Shown: positions 57,911 to 64,000 of the stretch, piece by piece | Position numbering within the stretch: the stretch's first letter is position 1 | Layout: the number at the start of each line of letters is the position of its first letter | DNA from: Bradyrhizobium nitroreducens | GTDB taxonomy: Bacteria; Pseudomonadota; Alphaproteobacteria; Rhizobiales; Xanthobacteraceae | Length of the DNA: 64,000 nucleotides | Assembly (NCBI RefSeq): GCF_002776695.1 | Contig: NZ_LFJC01000003.1 | Span: 2,985,908 to 3,049,907, forward strand | Direction: 5' to 3' | Made by a program: the position numbers and the translations under genes | Notes under the pieces: model-generated | The model's input: only the letters and a program-made list of their open reading frames with translations | Databases searched by the model: none | Told to the model about the DNA's origin: nothing

Positions 57911-58420
57911 ATGTCCTTCGTTGTCGGATTCCTCGCCGCCGTCACCTTCGCCCTGCTGTCGCCCGCCTTGCAGCTGATGGCCCGCGCGCGCGGATGGACC
58001 GTTGCACCCGTGACCCTGCTCGCGATCGCCGCGATCATCACCCATGGTCTCGGCGTGATGCTCGGGGTTTTGGTCGTCGCGCAATTTCAGTATTGGGACG
58101 CAGCTTCGATTTTCGGATTTTTCGTCATGGGCTATGTCTTCGCTTTTGGCGCTGTGTACAAATCGGTCTCGCTGGACATTCTGCTTGGCCTCGTCGGCCG
58201 GTCCGAGCGGAAGGCTCCGCTTTCCGACATCGTCGAACGGCAGGTTCCAGCTCTGTTCCAGGGACGAATTGGAAGCCTGGTCGACAGCGGCCTGGTCGAG
58301 CCGGTCGGATCGCACTTCGCCGCGACAGCGGCGGGCCGGACCATGGCAGGCCGCGTCGGACAGTTGCGCCGCGCCTTCGGCATCGGCGACACCAGTCTTT
58401 ACGATTTTTCCTCCGACTAG
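57911..58420 (+). CDS. Small membrane protein with C-terminal winged-helix-like domain (second of a pair)
   Basis: The 169-residue protein has hydrophobic segments over residues 1-95 (e.g. VVGFLAAVTFALLSPALQLM and FFVMGYVFAFGAVYK) and a soluble C-terminal part. There, QGRIGSLVDSGLVEPVGSHF and AATAAGRTMAGRVGQLRRAF can be aligned with the corresponding part of the preceding protein. It begins 9 bases after that gene. The shared layout suggests an old tandem duplication. Function unknown; a membrane-bound sensor or assembly factor for the glycan locus is a guess. Confidence 0.65.
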   Translation: MSFVVGFLAAVTFALLSPALQLMARARGWTVAPVTLLAIAAIITHGLGVMLGVLVVAQFQYWDAASIFGFFVMGYVFAFGAVYKSVSLDILLGLVGRSERKAPLSDIVERQVPALFQGRIGSLVDSGLVEPVGSHFAATAAGRTMAGRVGQLRRAFGIGDTSLYDFSSD

Positions 58421-58564
58421 TTGCTGGAAACACACAGATCGCCGGTTTCCTGCTGGTTGTGCAGGGCATATCTGCGGGGCCCTTATTGTTCGCTCAGCCC
58501 GGATGACCTAGAGTTGCGCCAGGGTTCCACCAGTAAAAGAGTGGCCTGCAGCGGGCGGCATGAA

Positions 58565-59326
58565 ATGACACCTTCCAGGGCGGCAAAACGGCTTACGATC
58601 GTCATCCCTGCACTGAACGAGCAGGACAAGATCGCCGACACCATCGACGGCGTGCTGCCGCTCGCCCGCGAGCTGCTCGACGACTTCGAGATTTTCCTGA
58701 TCGACGACGGCAGCACCGATGCCACCGGCGCGATCATGGACGAGTTCGCGGCCAGCGAGCCCCGCATCATCGTGCACCATAACCCCGAGCGGCGCGGTGT
58801 CGGCGCCGGCTTCGAATACGCCCTCTCGCGCGCGAAATTCGATGCCATCACGCTCATTCCCGGCGATCACGCCTTTCAGAACGAGGGTATTGCCCGGATG
58901 TTCAAGGCGGCGGGCGCCGCGGATCTCGTCATTACCTATCGCGACAACCAGTCGGACCGCTCGGTCAACCGCTCGTTGCAGTCGCACTCGCTGCGGTTCA
59001 TCCTGAACTGCCTGTTCGGCTTCTGGCTGTCCGACTACCACAGCATGATCGTCTACCCCGTGAAATGGCTGCGCCAGATCGCGGTCAAGGCCGACGGCTA
59101 TGGCTATCAGATCTGCGCCCTGATCTCCCTGCTCCAGCTCGGCCTCACCTATGTCCAGGTGCCCGTGAGCCTGAATGCGGAGCTGAAGGGCTCCTCCCGT
59201 GCGCTGCGGCTGCGCACCTATTTCGAGCTCGGCGGCACCATCGTCTCGCTGCTGCGCCGCGTTCCCATCCGGCACGTCGATCTCAGCCAGATTCCCGACG
59301 ATGCGGAGCGGGCTCCGGCGCGCTAG
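58565..59326 (+). CDS. GT2-family glycosyltransferase, dolichol-phosphate-mannose-synthase-like
   Basis: The 253-residue protein is a GT-A glycosyltransferase. LTIVIPALNEQDKIADTIDG opens the nucleotide-binding domain, IDDGSTDATGAIMDEF is the first Asp cluster, and ITLIPGDHAFQNEGI holds the metal-binding Asp. Such enzymes transfer a sugar from NDP-sugar to a polyprenyl phosphate or to lipid-linked intermediates. The ATG at 58565 is used, since open frame before it (from 58421) has no character. It is the last island gene before tRNA-Trp, 137 bases from its 3' end. It fits supply of a lipid-linked sugar to the membrane GT-C-like proteins. Confidence 0.87.
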   Translation: MTPSRAAKRLTIVIPALNEQDKIADTIDGVLPLARELLDDFEIFLIDDGSTDATGAIMDEFAASEPRIIVHHNPERRGVGAGFEYALSRAKFDAITLIPGDHAFQNEGIARMFKAAGAADLVITYRDNQSDRSVNRSLQSHSLRFILNCLFGFWLSDYHSMIVYPVKWLRQIAVKADGYGYQICALISLLQLGLTYVQVPVSLNAELKGSSRALRLRTYFELGGTIVSLLRRVPIRHVDLSQIPDDAERAPAR

Positions 59327-59463
59327 GCGCCGCCCGGCCTCTGCCGACCCCGGACTTGGAGCGGATAGGCTCACACTTGGTGAGATGGCCCACGCGTGGC
59401 GATTCGTCCGCGGGACGCCCCGTCCCTATCCTGCCAGCATCTGACTTAAGTGGTTGATTTTAC

Positions 59464-59539
59464 TGGCAGGAGTGGCAGGGCTCGAACCTGCGACCCCCGG
59501 TTTTGGAGACCGGTGCTCTACCAATTGAGCTACACTCCT
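59464..59539 (-). tRNA. trnW: tRNA-Trp (CCA anticodon)
   Basis: The minus strand folds as a normal 76-base tRNA including the encoded CCA end. The acceptor stem is AGGAGTG paired with CACTCCT, the D loop holds AATTGGTA, and the anticodon loop CTCCAAA has anticodon CCA (Trp). The T arm has GGTTCGAGCC. Anticodon and stems were read by eye. In many Alphaproteobacteria this tRNA is close to secE; here about 26 kb of sugar genes separate them. Confidence 0.97.
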
Positions 59540-59691
59540 ACAGACCCTTGCGTCGCCGCTTCGGATCAGGCCGCTTTCAAGCACAGGGGGCGGCCGGATT
59601 GCAAGGGTGAACCGCGCCCGCTTCGCTTGTTTGTACCGGGGTTTCTGGGCCACAGTCCGTCGCCGACAATCAAAAACAACAGGGAGTGCCC

Positions 59692-60927
59692 ATGACCGCC
59701 ACAGCGACCGCTCCAGCCGCCCCACAGGCCACGATCGCGCCGTCCACCCCACCACTGCCGGAGGCCCGCCCGGAGACGCTCGGGCTGTCGCGGCCGCGGC
59801 TTCAGGCCATGTCGGACGCCTTCAAGCGCGAGATCGACAAGGGAACCATTCCCGGCGCCACCGTGCTGGTGGCAAGAGGCGGCCAGGTCGGCTGGTTCGA
59901 GGCGCTCGGCAAGCAGAGCCCGGCGGCCGACGCGCCGATGACGCGGGATTCGATCTTCCGGATCTTCTCGATGACCAAGCCGATCGTCTCGGTCGCCATC
60001 ATGGCGCTGGTCGAGGACGGCCACCTCCTGCTCAGCGACGCCGTCGCAAAATTCATCCCGGAATTTGCGACCCAGCAGGTCGGAATCGTGAAGGACGGCA
60101 AGCTGGACCTGGTGCCGCCGTCGCGGCCGATGACCGTGCAGGACCTGCTCCGCCACACCTCGGGGCTCACCTACGAGCATCAGGGCGACGGCCCCGTGCA
60201 CAAGCTCTACCAGGACTCCCGCGTCCGCAGCCGTAAGATCACCAATGCCGAGCATGCCGCATTGGTGGCGAGCTTCCCGCTGGTCTGCCAGCCCGGCGCG
60301 GAGTTCAACTACAGCCGCTCCACCGACATCCTCGGCCGCATCATCGAAGTCGTCAGCGGCAAGTCGCTCGGCACGTTCCTCACCGAGCGCGTGCTCGCAC
60401 CGTTGCAGATGGCCGAGACCGGCTTCTCGACCAGCGAGGCCAACGCGGGCAGGCTCGCCGAGCCGTTCGCGGCCGATCCCTGGACCGGCGACAAGGTCGC
60501 GCTGTTCAACATGCTCGAGCAGCCGGTGATGGAGTCCGGCGGCGGCGGTCTCGTTTCGACGACGATGGACTATGCCCGCTTCTGCCTGATGCTGCGCAAC
60601 GGCGGCACGCTCGACGGCAACAGGATCATCGGCCGCAAGACGCTGGAGCTGATGGCATCCGATCATCTCGGGCCGCAGGTTCAGATCAACGGCACCCTGC
60701 TCGCGCCCGGCCACGGCTTCGGTCTCGGCTTCGCCGTGCGCCGCGAGGCCGGCATCGCGCCCTTCCCCGGCAGCGTCGGCCAGTATTTCTGGAGCGGCAT
60801 CGCCGGCACGTTCTTCTGGATCGATCCGAAGGAGGATCTGTTCGCGGTGTTCATGAGCCAGGGCCCGGGCCAGCGCGACTACACGCGGACCCTGGTGCGG
60901 GATCTGGTTTACGCGGCGGTGGAGTAG
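59692..60927 (+). CDS. Serine hydrolase of the class C beta-lactamase/esterase fold
   Basis: The 411-residue protein has the catalytic SxxK motif (IFSMTKPIVS, about residue 92) and a YSRS motif (about residue 203) in the place of the Tyr-x-Asn of class C beta-lactamases. This combination is typical of EstB-like esterases and other penicillin-binding-protein-fold hydrolases, not of true beta-lactamases. No signal peptide is visible; the N-terminus is Ala/Pro-rich. Start at ATG 59692 with AGGGAG before it (59681-59686). The substrate cannot be deduced. It is convergent with the SDR gene at 61082, with a palindromic repeat between. Confidence 0.9.
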   Translation: MTATATAPAAPQATIAPSTPPLPEARPETLGLSRPRLQAMSDAFKREIDKGTIPGATVLVARGGQVGWFEALGKQSPAADAPMTRDSIFRIFSMTKPIVSVAIMALVEDGHLLLSDAVAKFIPEFATQQVGIVKDGKLDLVPPSRPMTVQDLLRHTSGLTYEHQGDGPVHKLYQDSRVRSRKITNAEHAALVASFPLVCQPGAEFNYSRSTDILGRIIEVVSGKSLGTFLTERVLAPLQMAETGFSTSEANAGRLAEPFAADPWTGDKVALFNMLEQPVMESGGGGLVSTTMDYARFCLMLRNGGTLDGNRIIGRKTLELMASDHLGPQVQINGTLLAPGHGFGLGFAVRREAGIAPFPGSVGQYFWSGIAGTFFWIDPKEDLFAVFMSQGPGQRDYTRTLVRDLVYAAVE

Positions 60928-60933
60928 TCTCCG

Positions 60934-61075
60934 CTCTCGTGCCCCGGACGCGACGCAGCGCGTAGCGGTGCGGCGCTGAGCCGGGACCCATATCTCTACG
61001 ATCTCGTGCTTGGCCTTCTGGGTCCCGGCTCTGCGGAGCAGCACTTCGTGCTGCGCCGCGTCCGGGACACGAGAG
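60934..61075. repeat. Long imperfect palindromic repeat (copy A)
   Basis: The element begins CTCTCGTGCCCCGGACGCG and ends with the inverted counterpart CGCGTCCGGGACACGAGAG. Inside are GAGCCGGGACCC and GGGTCCCGGCTC, also in inverted order. It fills the whole space between two convergent genes. A related copy lies at 63545-63687. I recall this repeat family in Bradyrhizobium genomes. It may act as a bidirectional terminator; unproven. Confidence 0.85.
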
Positions 61076-61081
61076 CGACCA

Positions 61082-61849
61082 TCAACTGATCGTCGCGCCG
61101 CCGTCGATCACCATGGTCTGGCCGGTCATGAAGTCGCCGGCCTTCGAGCCCAGGAACACGGCCGCGCCTGCGATCTCGTCGGGGATACCGATGCGCAAGA
61201 GCGGCGAGCGCGCGGTCGAGGCCTTCAGATTCTCCGGATTGTCCCACAGCGCCTTGGCAAAGTCGGTCTTGATCAGGCCGGGCGCGATGCAGTTCACGCG
61301 GATGTTGTGCTTGCCGTATTCGCAAGCCAGGTTGCGCGCGAGCTGCATGTCGGCGGCCTTCGAGATCGCGTAGGCGCCGAGGATGGTCGAGCCCTTGAGG
61401 CCGCCGATCGAGGAGACGATGATGATGGAGCCGTCCTTGCGCTCGATCATCTGCGGCACCACCATCGAGATCAGCCAGTTGTTGGCGACGATGTTGTTGT
61501 CCAGGATCTTCCGGAACTGATCGTCGGAGATGCCGGCGAGCGGGCCGTAATACGGGTTCGAGGCGGCGTTGCAGACCAGCACGTCGATCTTGCCGAAGGC
61601 GCGGTTGCTCTCGTCGACGAGATTTTGCAGGTTCTCCTTCGAGGAGATGTTCGCGGCGATCGCGACCGCGGTGCCCTTGCCGAACTTGTCGTTGATGCCC
61701 TTGGCGACCTGCTCGCAGACGTCGGCCTTGCGCGAGGAGATCACGACCTTGGCGCCGTGCTCGGCCATGCGCTCGGCGATCGCAAGCCCGATACCGCGCG
61801 TCGATCCCGTGATGACGGCGACTTTCCCCTTCATGTCGAACAAGGTCAT
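61082..61849 (-). CDS. Short-chain dehydrogenase/reductase (classical SDR)
   Basis: The 255-residue protein has the cofactor motif VITGSTRGIGLAIAERMAEH, the NAASN stretch of the NNAG type, the catalytic Ser in VSSIGGLKG and the YAISK Tyr/Lys pair. NIRVNCIAPGLIKTDFAKAL is the usual product-side region. Typical substrates are ketones, 3-oxoacyl-CoA or aldehydes; the exact one is not visible. A strong ribosome-binding site (GGGAGGAA) precedes the ATG at 61849. It is followed by the convergent repeat. Confidence 0.92.
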   Translation of the reverse strand: MTLFDMKGKVAVITGSTRGIGLAIAERMAEHGAKVVISSRKADVCEQVAKGINDKFGKGTAVAIAANISSKENLQNLVDESNRAFGKIDVLVCNAASNPYYGPLAGISDDQFRKILDNNIVANNWLISMVVPQMIERKDGSIIIVSSIGGLKGSTILGAYAISKAADMQLARNLACEYGKHNIRVNCIAPGLIKTDFAKALWDNPENLKASTARSPLLRIGIPDEIAGAAVFLGSKAGDFMTGQTMVIDGGATIS

Positions 61850-61919
61850 GTGTTCCTCCCAGATTGATCTTTAATGTTCCGGAGCGATGCAGAGCATCGA
61901 ACGCGGAATGGCGAGCTAC

Positions 61920-62618
61920 TCAGGCGAGCTTCTTGACTTCCGGACCGGCCAGCTGATGCATCGCCGCGTGCGCATCGTCCGCGATCCAGGGCTGCTGATT
62001 CACCATCGGCAACCGCCAGACCGAGCGCTCAGGGCTTGCGAAATAATCGAGCCGCGTGATCGAGCAATTGTCGATGTCGAAGGACAGCGCCCGCTCGATC
62101 TGGCCGTCGAGCGCGAGGCCGATCGCCGCCTTGATGGTGCCGCCATGCGCGACCGCGATGATGTCCTGCCCACCAGCCTCGCCGTTGATGCGCTCGATGG
62201 TGCGGCGCGTGCGGTTGTAGAGATCCATGAAGCTTTCGCCGCCGGGCGCGGGCTCGTTGATGTCGGCAAACCAGCTCGAGCCGACGGGGCGGCTCGCGAT
62301 GAATGCGGCGCGGTTCATGCCCTGCCACTTCCCGAGATTCTGCTCGGCGAGATCTGCTTCCCATGGCATCGACGCAGGCTTCGGGTAGCCGGCCGCCCAG
62401 ATCGCTTCCGCGGTCTGGTGCGTGCGCATCAGATTGCTCGAATACCAGACCGCCTTGCGTGGCAGCACCTTGGCAACGGCATTGAACACGTAGGTGTCGC
62501 TGGTGTCGCAGGCGAGATCGCTCTGCCCGTAGATGTTGCCGCCGTCGTTGCGCACAGGCGCGTGACGGACCCACCACCACCGCGTCGTGACCACATTGGG
62601 CTTGTCTGCGCCTGCCAT
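61920..62618 (-). CDS. Histidine phosphatase (phosphoglycerate-mutase fold)
   Basis: The 232-residue protein has the active-site histidine in WWVRHAPVRND; the usual RHG is here RHA. The second catalytic histidine is in IIAVAHGGTIKAAIGLA. The fold is that of phosphoglycerate-mutase-like phosphatases, including CobC-type alpha-ribazole phosphatases. The substrate is unknown. It starts at ATG 62618 with GGAAGGG just upstream. It lies upstream of the SDR at 61082 on the same strand, 70 bases away, so the two may be cotranscribed. Confidence 0.88.
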   Translation of the reverse strand: MAGADKPNVVTTRWWWVRHAPVRNDGGNIYGQSDLACDTSDTYVFNAVAKVLPRKAVWYSSNLMRTHQTAEAIWAAGYPKPASMPWEADLAEQNLGKWQGMNRAAFIASRPVGSSWFADINEPAPGGESFMDLYNRTRRTIERINGEAGGQDIIAVAHGGTIKAAIGLALDGQIERALSFDIDNCSITRLDYFASPERSVWRLPMVNQQPWIADDAHAAMHQLAGPEVKKLA

Positions 62619-62752
62619 CGAAACCCTTCCATCCCGTTTGATGTCGCTGTACGTCAGGAGGCAACGTGTCTCAAGACACTTTACCGTTTGAAATCTTGTT
62701 TGAAATTCCGTCGCGCGGCAAGCGTCGCGCGAGGCACCACAGGGAGAAACGC

Positions 62753-63538
62753 ATGGGCCGTCTGCAAGGCAAATCCGTCATCATCACCGGCGCCGGCAGC
62801 GGCATCGGCCGTGCGGCTGCGCTGCTGTTCACCAGGGAGGGCGCAAGGCTGATCGCGGTCGATCGCACCGAGGCGGTGAAGGAGACGGTCGAAGAGATCA
62901 AAAAAGCCGGCGGCGTCGCGGAAGCCATGATCGCCGATGCGGGCTCCGAAAAGGACGTCATCGCCGTGATCGAGAAGGCCGTCGCAACACATGGCCGGCT
63001 CGACGTGATCTGGGCCAATGCCGGCATCTCCGGCGGCCTTGTTCCAATTCCCGAGCAGACCGTGGAACATTGGCAGGAGATCTTGCGCATCAATCTGATC
63101 GGGCCGTTCCTCGCGGTGAAGCACGCGATGCCCCACATGGTGAAGCAGCAGTCCGGCGCCATCGTGCTGACCGCCTCCGTCGCGGGCCTCAAGGCCGGTG
63201 CCAGCGGACATCCCTATGCCGCGAGCAAGGCCGGCGTGATCAGCCTGGTGCAGACCACCGCGTATTCGCTCACCGGCACCGGCGTGCGCATCAACGCAGT
63301 GTGCCCGGGCCTGATCGAGACCGGCATGACAAAGCCGATCTTCGACCGCGCCAAGGAGCGCGGCACCCAGGACAAGATCGGCCAGCTCAATCCGCTGAAG
63401 CGCCCCGGACAGCCGCACGAGCTCGCGGCGATGGGATTGTTCTTGGCGAGCGACGAAGCCTCGTATGTGAATGGGCAGGCCTTCCCGGTTGATGGCGGCC
63501 TGACGGCGTCGATGCCGTATACGGGCAAGCCGGTGTAG
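62753..63538 (+). CDS. Short-chain dehydrogenase/reductase (second)
   Basis: The 261-residue protein has the cofactor motif IITGAGSGIGRAAALLFTRE, ANAGISGG as the NAG motif, the catalytic Ser in LTASVAGLKAG and the YAASK Tyr/Lys pair. VRINAVCPGLIETGMTKPIF is the normal C-terminal region. It is a separate lineage from the SDR at 61082. The ATG at 62753 has AGGGAG 6 bases before it. It is divergent from the histidine phosphatase gene and followed by repeat copy B. Confidence 0.92.
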   Translation: MGRLQGKSVIITGAGSGIGRAAALLFTREGARLIAVDRTEAVKETVEEIKKAGGVAEAMIADAGSEKDVIAVIEKAVATHGRLDVIWANAGISGGLVPIPEQTVEHWQEILRINLIGPFLAVKHAMPHMVKQQSGAIVLTASVAGLKAGASGHPYAASKAGVISLVQTTAYSLTGTGVRINAVCPGLIETGMTKPIFDRAKERGTQDKIGQLNPLKRPGQPHELAAMGLFLASDEASYVNGQAFPVDGGLTASMPYTGKPV

Positions 63539-63544
63539 CAGCAA

Positions 63545-63687
63545 TCTCGTGTCCCGGACGCGCTGCAGCGTTCTTACGCTGCTGCGCAGAGCCGGGACCC
63601 AGCAGGGCCACAGCACGCGTTGCCGCATGGGCCCCGGCTCTGCAGCGCACCGCTAAAGAGGCGCTGCGCTGCGTCCGGGGCACGAGA
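63545..63687. repeat. Long imperfect palindromic repeat (copy B)
   Basis: This element begins TCTCGTGTCCCGGACGCG and ends GCGTCCGGGGCACGAGA, with AGAGCCGGGACCC and GGGCCCCGGCTCT inside. It is the same family as 60934-61075. It begins 7 bases after the SDR stop codon. Both copies sit directly after a metabolic gene. Confidence 0.85.
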
Positions 63688-63777
63688 CCGTTGTTCATCG
63701 ATACACATGATTGATCAGCCTCGCGGCGCATCTCGCCCGAGTTTTGCTTGGTCTCTTCGCCCTCTTGAATGGAGAGG

Positions 63778-63893
63778 GCGCAGGGAAGACCGGGTGCCGG
63801 CTGGCACCCGCGGTCCACTGTGCGAATCCTGCGTGACGAGAAGCTGCACAGCGGCATACAGGTGTAGCCAGGACATCCCGGCCTTCCCTGCGC
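63778..63893. repeat. Second type of structured repeat at the right edge
   Basis: GCGCAGGGAAGACCGGG and CCCGGCCTTCCCTGCGC form a 17-base stem with one mismatch, spanning about 116 bases. An inner GGTGCCGGCTGGCACC palindrome follows the left arm. The flank continues past 63893 without a gene (TTTACGACTTATGTCGTGAT is also partly palindromic) and reaches the window end. I recall this sequence type as dispersed in Bradyrhizobium genomes. No coding function is supported; the stretch 63894-64000 is otherwise featureless. Confidence 0.7.
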
Positions 63894-64000
63894 AGTGGCT
63901 TTACGACTTATGTCGTGATCTCCCCGGGGAGCGTTGCACTATTGCCCCCGTCGCCTTGCGGATGGCTGACGCGCTTGCCCGGTTGAGCAATACACATCAC

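Noticed and set aside
59692..60927. True class C beta-lactamase conferring resistance
   Set aside because: The motif is YSRS rather than Tyr-x-Asn, there is no visible signal peptide, and the sequence looks like an EstB-type esterase.

Overview
The window is high-GC alphaproteobacterial chromosome. It looks most like Bradyrhizobium or a close relative, judged from protein sequences and from dispersed palindromic repeats I recognise from that group; I ran no search. It opens inside secY and contains the main block of translation and transcription genes, all on the minus strand. An accessory sugar/polysaccharide locus of about 25 kb follows, mostly on the plus strand, and then a short metabolic region.

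Region 1 (1-33,288, minus strand). In transcription order from the right: secE-nusG-rplK-rplA, a 2-hydroxyacid dehydrogenase gene, rplJ-rplL, rpoB, rpoC, a two-gene insert (FAD oxidoreductase/methyltransferase fusion and an ABC exporter), then rpsL-rpsG-fusA-tuf and the complete S10 and spc gene series down to secY. Two non-ribosomal inserts break the classical order: the dehydrogenase between rplA and rplJ, and the oxidoreductase/exporter pair between rpoC and rpsL. Several intergenic hairpins could act as terminators or attenuators. Three of them carry the same GCAA tetraloop in the transcribed strand.

Region 2 (33,630-59,326). This block lies between tRNA-Trp (59,464-59,539, minus) and secE, two genes that are usually close neighbours in Alphaproteobacteria. 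It encodes a phosphosugar isomerase (SIS), a nucleotidyltransferase-kinase fusion with its domains in the reverse order to HldE, a HAD phosphatase, an APH-type kinase, a split transketolase, two NAD-dependent epimerases/dehydratases and two DegT-type aminotransferases. It also encodes a 2OG-Fe(II) oxygenase with a small partner resembling the 'sporadic carbohydrate cluster' families, several methyltransferases, a WbuC-like cupin, two flippase-like membrane proteins, two large polytopic membrane proteins and a GT2 glycosyltransferase. Many of the central genes overlap by a few bases, so they are probably one translationally coupled operon. Together they suggest synthesis, activation, modification and membrane transfer of an unusual, perhaps higher-carbon, sugar. 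This is the best candidate for an undescribed system here.

Region 3 (59,464-64,000) holds tRNA-Trp, a serine hydrolase, two short-chain dehydrogenases and a histidine phosphatase. Two related long palindromic repeats follow the metabolic genes, and a third, different structured repeat runs up to the right edge. I see no transposase, integrase, CRISPR array or rRNA gene.
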